A DNA stretch of 37,087 bases from Furfurilactobacillus milii (GCF_009863985.1 NZ_WEZT01000005.1:158978-196064), one strand, 5' to 3'. Positions 8,855-17,677 are shown, counted from the stretch's first letter. Made by a program: numbers and translations. The notes: generated by a model not told the origin, from the sequence alone.

Positions 8855-9742
8855 ATGCACGATTTATTAGGCCGTGTGATTGAAACAAAGGTCACTGATC
8901 AAAACGAAGATTACTACATCGTTCAATGTGAGGGATTTTCGTTTCAATTTGATAAAAAAGAAGCAGATCATAAGCTGGGGATAGGTGCTCAGGTTACTGG
9001 CTTTGCTTACGAAAATGAGGATCATGACTACCAGATTTCAACAACGATTCCAAAGTCACAGGTTGGTCACTATGCGTTTGGGACAGTTGTTCGGTCCGCA
9101 CACGGCCTGGGCGTGTTTGTGGACGTTGGCTTGCCTAACAAAGATTTTGTCGTTTCGGTTGACGAATTACCGACGATTGACGGGTTGATGCCTCAAAAGG
9201 GTGATCGTTTGATGGTTAGCCTTGTCGTTGATGCTAAAAATCGTTTGTGGGCACACCTAGCTGATTCTGAGATTTTTACTGCTATCAGTCGCCGGGCGAC
9301 AACTGCAGACAGAAATCATGACTTAACAGCAACAGTTTACCGATTAAAATTAGCTGGTACTTTAGTTATAACTGACGATTATTATCTTGGGTTCGTTCAT
9401 CCTTCAGAGCGTGATCACGAACCACGACTAGGGGAACAAGTACATGGCCGTGTTATTGGTGTTCACCCTGATGGTGGTCTGAACATCTCACTGAAGCCGC
9501 GTGCTTATCAGGCAATTAGTGAGGATGCTGCGCAACTATTGGCAACACTTGGTCATGAAGCAAGTCATACGTTACCCTTTACAGATAAAAGTAACCCTGA
9601 TGCCATCAAGGCTTATTTTGGGATTAGTAAGGGACAGTTCAAACGAGCCGTGGGTCATTTACTCAAAGCTCGCTACATTGAACAGAACGCAGATGGCATT
9701 ACGTTAACGGAGACCGGTGTTAAAGCAGCAAATGAGCAATGA
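8855..9742 (+). CDS. cvfB: S1-domain RNA-binding protein CvfB
   Basis: The 295-residue protein matches the CvfB/YitL family: three S1-like OB folds followed by a C-terminal winged helix. CvfB binds RNA and influences virulence-factor expression in Staphylococcus; its role in lactobacilli is not established. The clearest S1 segment is FGTVVRSAHGLGVFVDVGLPNKDF (about residues 76-99), seen again as GRVIGVHPDGGLNISL (about 198-213). The winged helix includes IKAYFGISKGQFKRAVGHLLKARYIEQ near the end. GGAGG at 8845-8849 places the start at the ATG of 8855 rather than at the frame opening 12 bases earlier. Its end overlaps xerD by 11 bases. Confidence 0.88.
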   Translation: MHDLLGRVIETKVTDQNEDYYIVQCEGFSFQFDKKEADHKLGIGAQVTGFAYENEDHDYQISTTIPKSQVGHYAFGTVVRSAHGLGVFVDVGLPNKDFVVSVDELPTIDGLMPQKGDRLMVSLVVDAKNRLWAHLADSEIFTAISRRATTADRNHDLTATVYRLKLAGTLVITDDYYLGFVHPSERDHEPRLGEQVHGRVIGVHPDGGLNISLKPRAYQAISEDAAQLLATLGHEASHTLPFTDKSNPDAIKAYFGISKGQFKRAVGHLLKARYIEQNADGITLTETGVKAANEQ

Positions 9743-10649
9743 AAAAGAAATTCCAACCGCGATTTTGGACCCGATGGACGACTATTTAACCTATATTAAA
9801 GTTGAACGTGGTCTGTCCAAGAATAGTATTATCAGTTACAAACAGGATATTCAGGCATTTAGCCAGTTTATTGTGGGGCAAGGACTCACTAGTCTTAAGC
9901 AGGTGGATCGTTACGTGATCCTAAATTATCTGCAAATTGAAGATCAAGCTCATAAAGCGCGTAACACGGTTATTCACAGTGTTTCCAGTCTGCGGAAATA
10001 CTTTTTGTTTTTGACGCGGGACGGGTACGTTGATGAAAATCCAATGTTGAAAATTGATTCACCAAAACGGGCTCGGCATTTGCCACAGGTTTTGACGGTT
10101 GAAGAAGTCGACCGGTTATTAGCTGTTCCGGATGTCAGCAAACCGCTCGGGATTCGTGATCGTACCTTACTCGAAGTCATGTACGCAACTGGCATGCGAG
10201 TCAGTGAAGTGGTCAATTTGACTGGGAATAATTTACATTTAGATCTCGGGTTTATTCAAACTGTTGGTAAGGGTGATAAGGAACGTATCATTCCAATCGG
10301 TGATCTTGCGACAGAGTGGCTAACATCGTACATGAACACCGTGCGTCCGAAACTAGTTCATGGGCAGCCAACAACGGCGATTTTTGTTAATGCTCATGGC
10401 CGCCAACTTACGCGTCAAGGTGTGTGGAAAAATCTAAAAGCGATGGTTAAAAGCGCCGGAATCAAGAAAGATGTGACACCGCATACGTTACGCCATTCGT
10501 TTGCCACACACATTTTGGAAAATGGCGCTGATTTAAGGGTGGTTCAGGAACTACTGGGCCATGCGGATATTTCAACGACACAGATTTACACTCATATTTC
10601 TAAGCAACGGTTAACAGAGGTTTATAAAAAAGCTCATCCGAGAGCATAA
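9732..10649 (+). CDS. xerD: site-specific tyrosine recombinase XerD
   Basis: XerD works with a partner recombinase at the dif site to resolve chromosome dimers before division. The N-terminal SAM-like core-binding domain begins near DDYLTYIKVERGLSKNSIISY. The catalytic residues are all present: Arg in YATGMRVSEVV, Lys in VGKGDKERIIPIG, His-x-x-Arg in PHTLRHSFATHIL, His in LLGHADIS and the nucleophilic Tyr in TTQIYTHIS. The length of 305 residues is normal. The ATG at 9732 overlaps the end of cvfB; a GTG at 9717 with GGAG only 4 bases before it is an alternative start adding 5 residues. Being next to ribT-scpA-scpB is the standard Firmicutes arrangement. Confidence 0.95.
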   Translation: MSNEKEIPTAILDPMDDYLTYIKVERGLSKNSIISYKQDIQAFSQFIVGQGLTSLKQVDRYVILNYLQIEDQAHKARNTVIHSVSSLRKYFLFLTRDGYVDENPMLKIDSPKRARHLPQVLTVEEVDRLLAVPDVSKPLGIRDRTLLEVMYATGMRVSEVVNLTGNNLHLDLGFIQTVGKGDKERIIPIGDLATEWLTSYMNTVRPKLVHGQPTTAIFVNAHGRQLTRQGVWKNLKAMVKSAGIKKDVTPHTLRHSFATHILENGADLRVVQELLGHADISTTQIYTHISKQRLTEVYKKAHPRA

Positions 10650-10694
10650 CTCAATTGATAGCAGAATAAGAAATGTTGGAAAGGGGACGAAGTC

Positions 10695-11054
10695 ATGCTA
10701 GTTAAATACCGTGATGATTATGAAAAAACAACCATGGGATTGCTGTCTTTCTTGCCGGACTTTCACAACATGAAGCATCTAAAAGCAGAAATGGCTTGGT
10801 ATACTGACGGCAGTGGTCGGCAAATGTATCTATGGCGAAACGACCACAACCAGTTTACTGGCGTCGTGGGGTTTGAATTGGAAGATCAGTTTGTGCTCAT
10901 TCGATTACTTGTTCTTTCACCCCAAGAACGGAATGATAGTACGAGAAAGGCTATTTTAGATGCCGTTGCAGAATTATTCCCTGGAAAACGGATAATGGGC
11001 ACCATTGCTACTACGCCAATGATTATGCGGTGGAGGAATATCGATGGGCGCTAA
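10695..11054 (+). CDS. ribT: RibT-like GNAT-fold protein
   Basis: This 119-residue protein resembles RibT of Bacillus, a small GNAT-type acyltransferase-like protein often placed between xerD or riboflavin genes and scpA in Firmicutes. The recognisable core is the beta strands around GVVGFELEDQFVLIRLLVLSPQERN and the following helix. Its substrate is unknown; the link to riboflavin metabolism rests on gene context. AAGGGGA precedes the ATG at the right distance. It overlaps the start of scpA by 11 bases, so translation of the two is coupled. A riboflavin transporter gene under an FMN riboswitch lies a few genes downstream. Confidence 0.8.
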   Translation: MLVKYRDDYEKTTMGLLSFLPDFHNMKHLKAEMAWYTDGSGRQMYLWRNDHNQFTGVVGFELEDQFVLIRLLVLSPQERNDSTRKAILDAVAELFPGKRIMGTIATTPMIMRWRNIDGR

Positions 11055-11913
11055 TGCGACAGACATTCGTAAATCATGGCCAGGACAACGTGCTCACGAT
11101 CGGGAGGCACAAGTCAATTTAGCGTTAGCAAACCAGCCAACGATTAAAATTGCTGACTTCGAGGGGCCGTTAGATTTATTATTGCATCTGATTCGCAGTT
11201 CAGAAATGGATATTTATGACATTCAAATCTCTGCAATCACATCGCAATATCTAAAATATTTACATCAAATGCAAAACATGAAGTTGGATGTCGCAGGCGA
11301 ATACTTTGTCATGGCGGCGACGCTCATGACGATTAAAAGTAGAATGTTATTGCCTCGAGCAGCTGACGAGGATGAGGATGCTACTGACAATTCAGATCCG
11401 CGTTCGGAATTAGTAACACAATTACTGGAGTATCGTCGTTATCAGCAGGCAGCTGATGAATTGCGCGATAAAGAGCAAGATCGCAAACAGCAATTTACTC
11501 GCGCTGCGAGTGGTGTGCCGGCAGATGTCCAATTGGGTTCTTTGGTTCCAGGGATTACGGTGGCGGATTTGCAGGCTGCGTTTAAGCACATGTTGGCCCA
11601 GCGACAAATTGCCAAACCTGTTTCTCGAACCGTGTCGGGCGATCAATTTACTATTCGCGAGCAGATGCGAGTTATGTTAAATAAATTAGATCGTAAGCGA
11701 CCAACGGCTTTTGAGGACTTGTTTTCTGAGCAACCACAAACGGATGAACTCGTGACAACATTTTTGGCCATGTTGGAACTAGCAAAAATGAATGCCGTTC
11801 GGTTCGACCAAAGTGTTGTTAACGGTCCAATTCAGGTCTTTGCCGGTGAACGGAGCAAGGATGACCTAGATAAAGAAGTATTAACGCCATTTGAGGATGA
11901 AAAAGAGTCATGA
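11044..11913 (+). CDS. scpA: segregation and condensation protein A
   Basis: ScpA is the kleisin that bridges the SMC heads and binds ScpB in the bacterial condensin complex, needed for chromosome segregation. The N-terminal half carries the family core [25 protein letters not shown] (about residues 36-60) and [18 protein letters not shown] (about residues 85-102), followed by an acidic linker and a C-terminal winged helix. At 289 residues it is slightly longer than Bacillus ScpA, owing to an N-terminal extension of about 30 residues. GGAGGA (11032-11037), 6 bases before the ATG, supports this start. It overlaps ribT by 11 bases and scpB by 4 (ATGA). Confidence 0.96.
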   Translation: MGANATDIRKSWPGQRAHDREAQVNLALANQPTIKIADFEGPLDLLLHLIRSSEMDIYDIQISAITSQYLKYLHQMQNMKLDVAGEYFVMAATLMTIKSRMLLPRAADEDEDATDNSDPRSELVTQLLEYRRYQQAADELRDKEQDRKQQFTRAASGVPADVQLGSLVPGITVADLQAAFKHMLAQRQIAKPVSRTVSGDQFTIREQMRVMLNKLDRKRPTAFEDLFSEQPQTDELVTTFLAMLELAKMNAVRFDQSVVNGPIQVFAGERSKDDLDKEVLTPFEDEKES

Positions 11914-12521
11914 CAAATATCGAACAAATTGAAGGACTTCTGTTTATTGCAGGTGACGAAGGCATTTCGGTTGCGGAAATGTCCCATGCAACAGGTTTCA
12001 TGCGCGCGGCAATCAACACGATGTTGGATCAGATTGCCAAACGGCATGAAGAGAGTGTGGATGATCCACTCTGTTTGCTAGACAACGATGGTATCTACCG
12101 ACTGGCTACAAAAAAAGAATTAGCAGGTGTGATCAAACGTTATTTTGAGGCACCCCTAGCAACTAATTTATCGCAGGCCTCATTGGAAGTTCTTGCCATC
12201 ACTGCTTATCGTCAGCCAGTAACACGAATCGATATTGATGAGATTCGTGGTGTGTCTAGCACAGCAACACTGCAAAAATTGGTGCTTCGCAATCTTGTGG
12301 AAGCCCACGGGCGAAAAGATGAGCCGGGTCGCCCCATTTTATATAGAACAACGAATTATTTTTTAGACTATTTTGGCCTAAATGACATTAGTCAATTGCC
12401 GCCGTTACCGCAAGCGGAAACGTTAGATGAAGCTCAAGCAGAAACAGGTGATCTGTTCCTAGCGGCTTTCCAGGATCAATTGGCCGGTACAACAGAAGAT
12501 AAAGAAAAACACGAGGATTAA
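11910..12521 (+). CDS. scpB: segregation and condensation protein B
   Basis: ScpB forms a dimer of tandem winged-helix domains that binds ScpA in the SMC complex. The 203-residue protein starts with [21 protein letters not shown] and contains [28 protein letters not shown] (about residues 87-114), both highly characteristic. The C-terminal 30 residues are acidic and probably disordered. It begins on the ATGA overlap with scpA and ends 2 bases before rluB. Confidence 0.96.
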   Translation: MTNIEQIEGLLFIAGDEGISVAEMSHATGFMRAAINTMLDQIAKRHEESVDDPLCLLDNDGIYRLATKKELAGVIKRYFEAPLATNLSQASLEVLAITAYRQPVTRIDIDEIRGVSSTATLQKLVLRNLVEAHGRKDEPGRPILYRTTNYFLDYFGLNDISQLPPLPQAETLDEAQAETGDLFLAAFQDQLAGTTEDKEKHED

Positions 12522-12523
12522 TA

Positions 12524-13264
12524 ATGGCAGAAAGATTACAAAAAGTTATGGCTCGGGCCGGTGTTGCATCGCGGCGTAAGTCTGAAACATTGATTTCGAC
12601 AGGACATGTTCAGGTTAATGGAACGGTCATTCGGGAACTAGGCACAAAAGTGACTGCGGATGATGCAATACAAGTAGATGGTGTTGCGATCCAGCAAGAG
12701 CAGTTTGTGTACTATTTGTTGTACAAACCGCGCAGTGTTGTGTCCACTGCCCACGATGACAAGGGGCGTCGGACGGTAGTCGATTTATTGGACGATATTG
12801 ATGAGCGAATTTATCCGGTTGGCCGTTTGGACTACGATACGTCCGGATTGCTGTTAATGACTAATGACGGTGAACTAGCCAATCAGTTAATGCACCCTAA
12901 GTTTAAAGTTGATAAAACGTATGTCGCTAAAGTAAAAGGTGTGCCGACGAACGATGCTTTAGAAAAACTGCGTCATGGTCTCGTTGTTGATGGTCATAAG
13001 ACGTCGCCAGCTAAAAGTAAACTGATCAGTGTTGATCACCGTAAAAACACGGCCATCGTTCAATTAACAATTCACGAAGGACATAATCATCAAGTTAAAA
13101 ACATGTTGACTGCCGTTGGCTTTCCAGTTGAAAAGTTGCGACGCGACAGTTATGGTCCTTTGACCCTTGATGGTTTGACGTCTGGTGATTACCGTGAATT
13201 GAAATCTGTTGAACTCGAAGCATTACGTGAATCGATTTCAAACAAGAAGGGTTTTCGCCGCTAA
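12524..13264 (+). CDS. rluB: 23S rRNA pseudouridine synthase RluB
   Basis: RluB-type enzymes isomerise a uridine in helix 89 of 23S rRNA (E. coli U2605). The 246-residue protein has an N-terminal S4 RNA-binding domain (MAERLQKVMARAGVASRRKSE, about residues 1-60). The RsuA-family catalytic domain follows, with VGRLDYDTSGLLLMTNDG (from about residue 99), whose Asp is the nucleophile. Family members are easily confused (RluB, RluE, RsuA); the position after scpB is typical for RluB in Firmicutes. GAGGA lies just upstream of the ATG, overlapping the scpB end. It closes the cvfB-rluB cluster. I see no canonical terminator after it. Confidence 0.92.
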   Translation: MAERLQKVMARAGVASRRKSETLISTGHVQVNGTVIRELGTKVTADDAIQVDGVAIQQEQFVYYLLYKPRSVVSTAHDDKGRRTVVDLLDDIDERIYPVGRLDYDTSGLLLMTNDGELANQLMHPKFKVDKTYVAKVKGVPTNDALEKLRHGLVVDGHKTSPAKSKLISVDHRKNTAIVQLTIHEGHNHQVKNMLTAVGFPVEKLRRDSYGPLTLDGLTSGDYRELKSVELEALRESISNKKGFRR

Positions 13265-13330
13265 CGCTTAGTCACATAATTACACGTGGTGAGGAAGATT
13301 ATGTTGACCATTTTTGGTTATGTGTTAGAC

Positions 13331-13358
13331 TTCACTTGTAAGTAATTACAAATATAAT
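13331..13358 (+). promoter_or_regulatory. promoter of the FMN riboswitch-ribU unit
   Basis: TTCACT (13331-13336) and a perfect TATAAT (13353-13358) are separated by 16 bases. Transcription would begin right at the base of the riboswitch P1 stem. Confidence 0.65.
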
Positions 13359-13366
13359 ACTTGGTT

Positions 13367-13486
13367 CGTCTTCAGGGCAGGGTGAAATTCCCGACCGGCG
13401 GTGATAGCCCGCGACTCTCCATCTGATGGAGATTGATCTTGGTGAAATTCCAAGGCCGACAGTAAAGTCTGGTATAAAGAAGATCG
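13367..13486 (+). ncRNA. FMN riboswitch (RFN element)
   Basis: The conserved RFN landmarks are present in order: P1 5' strand GTCTTC, CAGGGCAGGGTGAAATTC, CCGACCGGCGGT, AGCCCGCGAC, the variable P5 hairpin CTCCATC-TGAT-GGAG, TTGGTGAAATTCC, AAGGCCGACAGTAAAGTC, and P1 3' strand GAAGAT. It senses flavin mononucleotide; when FMN is bound, expression of the downstream gene drops. The next gene is the riboflavin transporter ribU, which agrees with this role. Confidence 0.97.
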
Positions 13487-13520
13487 GCAATTGTGAGTCT
13501 TATTTTGATGGATTCAACAT

Positions 13521-13563
13521 GTCTGATCGTGTTCCCTTGAAGGAATGTGATGAGGCTTTTTTA
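13521..13563 (+). terminator. riboswitch-controlled terminator
   Basis: GTCTGATCGTGTTCC (13521-13535) pairs with GGAATGTGATGAGGC (13542-13556) through 14 of 15 positions including G-U pairs. A CTTGAA loop separates the arms and TTTTTT follows. Its place between the RFN element and ribU makes it the likely expression platform: FMN binding would favour this terminator and stop transcription. Confidence 0.85.
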
Positions 13564-13654
13564 TTGCCATGCCAAAGAAGATGACCCATCTAAAATGGTG
13601 CTCAAGGTGAAAACTGTGATAGTTCCATCGAGGGTACTTAAGGAGGAGTTTCAG

Positions 13655-14239
13655 ATGGGCAGTACAGCATTACGACGGATGATCAGCGTAGCCGTGTTAG
13701 GCGCGGTTGCAGCCGTCATCATGTTTTTAGAGTTTCCGATTTTGCCGGGAGCTACATTTATGAAGCTGGATCTCAGCTTATTAATTATTTTGCTGGGAAC
13801 AGTAATTTATGGGTTGGGCGATGGTGCATTGATTGCGCTAATCGCGGTGGTCTTACATTTATTGCTAAAGGGTATCAATCCTTTTAGCTTAATTGGCGAC
13901 ACGATTGATTTTGTAGCCAATATGGCGTACGTGATTCCGATTTACTGGTTGTTAACGCGATCAAACCGGAAGACCAGTTTTAAATTGTCAGTTGGAATTT
14001 CACTGAGTACGGTGTTGCTGACAATTATTATGGCATTGCTCAATGCATTTTTAATGTTTCCGTTATACATGAAAGTCGGTGGCTTACCACAATCAACAAA
14101 CATTCCAGCGTTGATTTGGACCGTAGTGGTACCATTCAATCTAATTAAAGGTGTTATTATTGGCATCGCTTTTTGGATTGTTTATTGGCGGATGGCACCA
14201 TGGTTAAGCAGACAACGACGTGCCATTAATAATAAATAA
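13655..14239 (+). CDS. ribU: riboflavin ECF transporter substrate-binding subunit RibU
   Basis: RibU is the membrane S-component that binds riboflavin and joins the shared energy-coupling module (EcfA, EcfA', EcfT) for uptake. The 194-residue protein has about six hydrophobic helices and RibU hallmarks such as FLEFPILPGATFMKLDLS (helix 1-2 loop) and LLLKGINPFSLIGDTIDFVANMAYVIP. The start at the ATG of 13655 is fixed by AAGGAGGAG (13640-13648). The frame is open back to 13547, but that region is the terminator. An FMN riboswitch controls it. The downstream hairpin makes it monocistronic. Confidence 0.95.
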   Translation: MGSTALRRMISVAVLGAVAAVIMFLEFPILPGATFMKLDLSLLIILLGTVIYGLGDGALIALIAVVLHLLLKGINPFSLIGDTIDFVANMAYVIPIYWLLTRSNRKTSFKLSVGISLSTVLLTIIMALLNAFLMFPLYMKVGGLPQSTNIPALIWTVVVPFNLIKGVIIGIAFWIVYWRMAPWLSRQRRAINNK

Positions 14240-14255
14240 TGAAATGAATGAATGT

Positions 14256-14287
14256 AAAAGCAACCATTTTAGCTTGGTTGCTTTTTT
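14256..14287 (+). terminator. ribU terminator
   Basis: AAAAGCAACC (14256-14265) pairs with GGTTGCTTTT (14276-14285), ending in a T run. Confidence 0.92.
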
Positions 14288-14312
14288 CTGTCGTTAGTAG
14301 TGTGCAGTCTTG

Positions 14313-14321
14313 TGTTAAACT
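14313..14321 (+). promoter_or_regulatory. extended -10 promoter for ypbB-recQ
   Basis: TGT followed by TAAACT (14316-14321), 30 bases before the ypbB start. The -35 region is poor. Confidence 0.45.
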
Positions 14322-14350
14322 GACATCACAACATTGTAGGAGGGGTTGGC

Positions 14351-15367
14351 GTGAATCCAGAATTTTTAATCCGTTTATTATCAGCTTCACAACCACGTCG
14401 ACCCAAAGTTATTTTTAACTGTTTGACTGGCAAGAGAACGGTGTCGGTGCTCTATTGGGCGCTCCGCTATGATTTGTTGTCATGGCTGAGTGTGCTGCCA
14501 TCGTTACAGTGGGACACGTTTAACGGAGCGGTAAATAAGTTAGTGCGGGAAAAACGAGTGACAGTTCAGTCGGACGGCCAATTATTGAGCAATGAGGCGC
14601 TGGAAAATCACGAACTGTCAGAACTCTTTCCCATAAAACAACGTCAAATGTACCGTGTTATGCATGTTAAAATCGTGGCCGAAACTACCTTATTAGGCAT
14701 TCAGGCTCTTTCACATACCATTTATCACGATATGGGGTATTTTCCTGTTAGTGTTAGTGAACGTGCCAGAGTACAGGTGCGGCGCTGGTTCAGAAGTAGT
14801 TCATTTGATGAGAACCATTTACGTGACTTAACGCTGTCCTTGAACTGTTGGTTAACGACAATGCCGTCGCGAAACGCAGACGTCTTTTTGAGTCAAATGG
14901 CTGGGGAAAAGCATCCAGGGTACACCGGTCAACAGCTTTCACAAGCTTTGAAACTGCCGGCATGGCAAATTGATTTAATTCAGGCGGCCAACTTGGCGGC
15001 ATTTGTACAGTTTTGCCAAGCCGACACGCATGGGTGGCGTAACTTATTAAGTCCGTTTATGGATCAGGCATTACCACGACCGGTAAAGCAAACACTTAGT
15101 GCCGTTCAGCAAGGGGCGACAAGGACAGAGATTGCACAACAACGGCGACTGAAGCCCAGTACAATTAATGAGCATTTATTAACCGCTGCGATTCTATTAC
15201 CGTTGGATCAATTTCCGTATGAAGAATGCGTTGACGAAGCTACTCGTGAAAGTATCGAAAAGCGGCAACCAGTCAATATTGATAACTGGCAAGGCCCACT
15301 GGGCGTCACGCCGGATCAGTTTTTTCAATATCGAATGACACAAATTTGGGAGACAAAGCAAAAATGA
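14351..15367 (+). CDS. YpbB-like helix-turn-helix protein upstream of RecQ
   Basis: The 338-residue protein matches the YpbB family by length, position directly before recQ, and a C-terminal helix-turn-helix of the type also found at the end of some RecQ helicases: LSAVQQGATRTEIAQQRRLKPSTINEHLLTA (about residues 253-283). The N-terminal 250 residues are largely helical with no known catalytic motif. Its function is unknown; the constant pairing with recQ suggests a partner or regulator of the helicase. GTG is the start, preceded by TAGGAGGGG at 6 bases. It overlaps recQ by 4 bases (ATGA). Confidence 0.8.
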   Translation: MNPEFLIRLLSASQPRRPKVIFNCLTGKRTVSVLYWALRYDLLSWLSVLPSLQWDTFNGAVNKLVREKRVTVQSDGQLLSNEALENHELSELFPIKQRQMYRVMHVKIVAETTLLGIQALSHTIYHDMGYFPVSVSERARVQVRRWFRSSSFDENHLRDLTLSLNCWLTTMPSRNADVFLSQMAGEKHPGYTGQQLSQALKLPAWQIDLIQAANLAAFVQFCQADTHGWRNLLSPFMDQALPRPVKQTLSAVQQGATRTEIAQQRRLKPSTINEHLLTAAILLPLDQFPYEECVDEATRESIEKRQPVNIDNWQGPLGVTPDQFFQYRMTQIWETKQK

Positions 15368-16962
15368 GTCGTGAATCACATAAAATTGACAATGACATCC
15401 AATTGCCACGTCATGTTAAGCCAAATGATCCACGTTTAAAATTATCAGAGACTGCCGTTGATTTAGCACGTGATCGGCAAGCGGCATTGCGTACTCATTT
15501 TGGTCTTAAGAAGTTTCGACCTGGACAGGCAGAAGCAATTGACAGTTTACAACAAGGACGAAATGTCCTGGCCATTCTACCGACCGGCAGTGGCAAAACA
15601 TTAATTTATGAACTGACAACTTATTTGGTAAACCGTCCGTGTTTAATTGTGTCGCCGTTGTTATCATTAATGCAAGATCAAGTAGGACGATTGAATCAGC
15701 GTGGTGAACGGCGGGCAGTGGCACTGAACTCATTGCTGACTAAGCTGGAAAAAGACAGTATCTTAAGTAGACTACAACAATATCGATTTATTTTTATCTC
15801 ACCGGAGATGCTTCAAAATGAGGGTGTGATGGCGTCAATTCAGCATTGTAATATTGGGCTGCTTGTTATTGATGAGGCGCACTGTATCTCGACGTGGGGA
15901 CCAGATTTTCGTCCCGCCTATTTGAGCTTGGGTGACGTTCGAAGTCAATTGGGCAATCCTTTAACCTGTGCGTTGACCGCTACCGCTGATGAACATGTTC
16001 AAACGGACATTTTGACACAGCTACGGTTAAGGCCAACAGCTGCAGGAAAATCGTCGATGAATATGGCTACTGATGATCACCAAAATGTTCAAGTCATCAG
16101 GCAGTCAGTAAATCGTCCCAATATTTTCCTAGCGATGCGTTCCGTTACTTCGCGAAAGGAGAAGGCTAACGAACTTATGGGCCTGATGGCAAAAATTGTT
16201 AAGCCTGGAATTATTTATTTTTCAAGTAAGGCACAAGCCGATGAATGGGCGCAACGGCTAAGCGACGCTGGGTATCCTGCGGCCAGCTACCATGCTGGTT
16301 TAGATGCTCAAACGCGATATACGGTCCAACAACAATTTATGGCCGACCAATTGCAAGTTGTTTGTGCAACGAGTGCGTTTGGAATGGGCATTGATAAAGA
16401 TAACATTCGTTTTGTCATTCACTATCATTTACCAGGCAACTTAAATGATTACGTGCAAGAAATAGGACGGGCAGGCCGTGATGGGCAACAAAGTATTGCC
16501 ATCTGTCTCATTGCGCCAGGCGACGAACAATTGCCAGCTGATTTGGCGACGCTCCCGCTACCGAATGATCGTCAAGTCAAAACATTTTATGAAACCAAAC
16601 AACCAGCGTTGCAAACAGATATGGATCAGTTACTTGACTATTACAAAAAGCATCATTTTAGCGAACAACAACTGATAGACCGGTTTGGTGTACTGCGTCA
16701 AGAGCGGCAGCTTGCATTACGCAAATTTATTAACTTTACGCGATCAACTGACTGCTTGCGAAAAACGCTACTGAATGGTTTCAATGAAACTTCGGTGCCA
16801 CATGACCACAGTTGCTGTGCGCCTATCGGAACGGAATTTTCATTGTCAGAATTGGGATTGGTACAGGATCAGCATGAATTGCAAAAGACAATGCAAATTC
16901 CAGGCTGGCGTCAGCAGTTTAAGGCACTTTTTAGCGAAAACTTTACTAATTCCAATGTTTGA
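15364..16962 (+). CDS. recQ: ATP-dependent DNA helicase RecQ (RecS-like)
   Basis: RecQ helicases unwind DNA 3' to 5' in recombination repair. Motifs in order: FRPGQAEAIDSL (motif 0), LPTGSGKT (Walker A, about residue 73), VSPLLSLMQDQV, VIDEAHCISTWGPDFRPAY (DEAH box and aromatic-rich loop), ALTATA, GIIYFSSKAQADEWA and the motif V-VI region ATSAFGMGIDK to EIGRAGRDGQQS. The protein has 532 residues and no HRDC domain; the zinc-binding region is reduced to Cys residues near the end (STDCLRK, HSCCAP), as in the shorter RecS form of Bacillus. The aromatic loop has Thr and Pro where E. coli RecQ has Gln and His (SQWGHDF). The ATG at 15364 overlaps ypbB; GGGAG lies 11 bases upstream. Confidence 0.93.
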   Translation: MSRESHKIDNDIQLPRHVKPNDPRLKLSETAVDLARDRQAALRTHFGLKKFRPGQAEAIDSLQQGRNVLAILPTGSGKTLIYELTTYLVNRPCLIVSPLLSLMQDQVGRLNQRGERRAVALNSLLTKLEKDSILSRLQQYRFIFISPEMLQNEGVMASIQHCNIGLLVIDEAHCISTWGPDFRPAYLSLGDVRSQLGNPLTCALTATADEHVQTDILTQLRLRPTAAGKSSMNMATDDHQNVQVIRQSVNRPNIFLAMRSVTSRKEKANELMGLMAKIVKPGIIYFSSKAQADEWAQRLSDAGYPAASYHAGLDAQTRYTVQQQFMADQLQVVCATSAFGMGIDKDNIRFVIHYHLPGNLNDYVQEIGRAGRDGQQSIAICLIAPGDEQLPADLATLPLPNDRQVKTFYETKQPALQTDMDQLLDYYKKHHFSEQQLIDRFGVLRQERQLALRKFINFTRSTDCLRKTLLNGFNETSVPHDHSCCAPIGTEFSLSELGLVQDQHELQKTMQIPGWRQQFKALFSENFTNSNV

Positions 16963-17008
16963 ATATGCTAGTATGTTAGACAGTGATAGGAAACAGGGAG
17001 GAAACGTC

Positions 17009-17614
17009 ATGAGTCAAAATAACGACCCTCAAGGGCAAAAGCCTTGGGACAAAAAGTTTTCGGAGGATAATGGTGAAGTATCTCGTACTGCTAACCGCAA
17101 GCGTAATAGCCATAATTCATTAATTACAGCATTGCTTGTCCTAGTTATCATCGCGTTAGCCGCAGTACCAACCTGGTATTACCTGGCTCACATGAATACG
17201 TTTAATCATCCTCAGAGCGCGGCCGTGTCGGTCTCCTCATCTAAGAAAAAAATGAGTAGTTCGTCTGTAAAAAAAAAGACAGCTTCCAGCAAGTCATCTT
17301 CTGTGAGTTCAGTTAGTGACAGTGCAAGTTCGACTGATACAACATCGGTCAGTAGTGTCACAGATGACAGTAGTTCTGTAGCAACGACACAGTCCAGCGA
17401 CAATACGGTTAGTTCAGATGACACTAGTTCATCTTCAAGCCAAAGCAGTTCTAGCAGCTCCGATAGTGGTAATAAATATGTCACGGTTGAAGCCGGTCAA
17501 GGTTTGTACCGTGTTGCTGTTAATAATGGGTTATCCTTACAGCAACTGTTAACACTAAACGGACTCTCAAGTTCATCCCAAGTTGCGCCTGGGCAAAAGC
17601 TCCGCGTTAAATAA
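17009..17614 (+). CDS. membrane-anchored LysM protein (YpbE-like)
   Basis: This 201-residue envelope protein has a cytoplasmic N-terminus (about residues 1-36) and a single transmembrane helix (about 38-60). A long Ser/Lys/Thr-rich linker (about 70-150) follows, then a C-terminal LysM domain starting at YVTVEAGQGLYRVAVNNGLS and ending PGQKLRVK. LysM modules bind N-acetylglucosamine-containing glycans such as peptidoglycan, so the protein probably tethers the membrane to the wall. Bacillus has the similar YpbE next to recS, which supports the identification. AGGGAGG (16995-17001) sets the ATG at 17009; the frame is open far upstream inside recQ but that part is out-of-frame shadow. The gap to recQ is 46 bases. 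Confidence 0.88.
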   Translation: MSQNNDPQGQKPWDKKFSEDNGEVSRTANRKRNSHNSLITALLVLVIIALAAVPTWYYLAHMNTFNHPQSAAVSVSSSKKKMSSSSVKKKTASSKSSSVSSVSDSASSTDTTSVSSVTDDSSSVATTQSSDNTVSSDDTSSSSSQSSSSSSDSGNKYVTVEAGQGLYRVAVNNGLSLQQLLTLNGLSSSSQVAPGQKLRVK

Positions 17615-17632
17615 CAATGAAATTAAGCTAAG

Positions 17633-17677
17633 AAATGTCTCATTTTGGTAATAACCTAAACTGAGACATTTTTTTGT
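17633..17677 (+). terminator. terminator after the LysM gene
   Basis: AAATGTCTCA (17633-17642) pairs with TGAGACATTT (17662-17671), followed by a run of T. A smaller GGT/ACC pair lies in the loop. Confidence 0.92.

Noticed and set aside
13273-13324. CACATAA/TTATGTG inverted repeat after rluB as terminator
   Set aside because: The arms are 38 bases apart, mostly A/T, with no T tract after the right arm.
13301-13345. 14-codon ORF (MLTIFGYVLDFTCK) after rluB with GAGGAAG just upstream
   Set aside because: The spacing is good, but it runs through the -35 region of the riboswitch promoter and has no family signal. It could be a leader peptide, but nothing supports translation.
17212-17484. 90-codon Leu/Glu/Asp-rich minus-strand frame inside the LysM gene
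   Set aside because: It is the mirror of the Ser-rich linker; repeated Ser codons read backwards give Leu, Glu and Thr.
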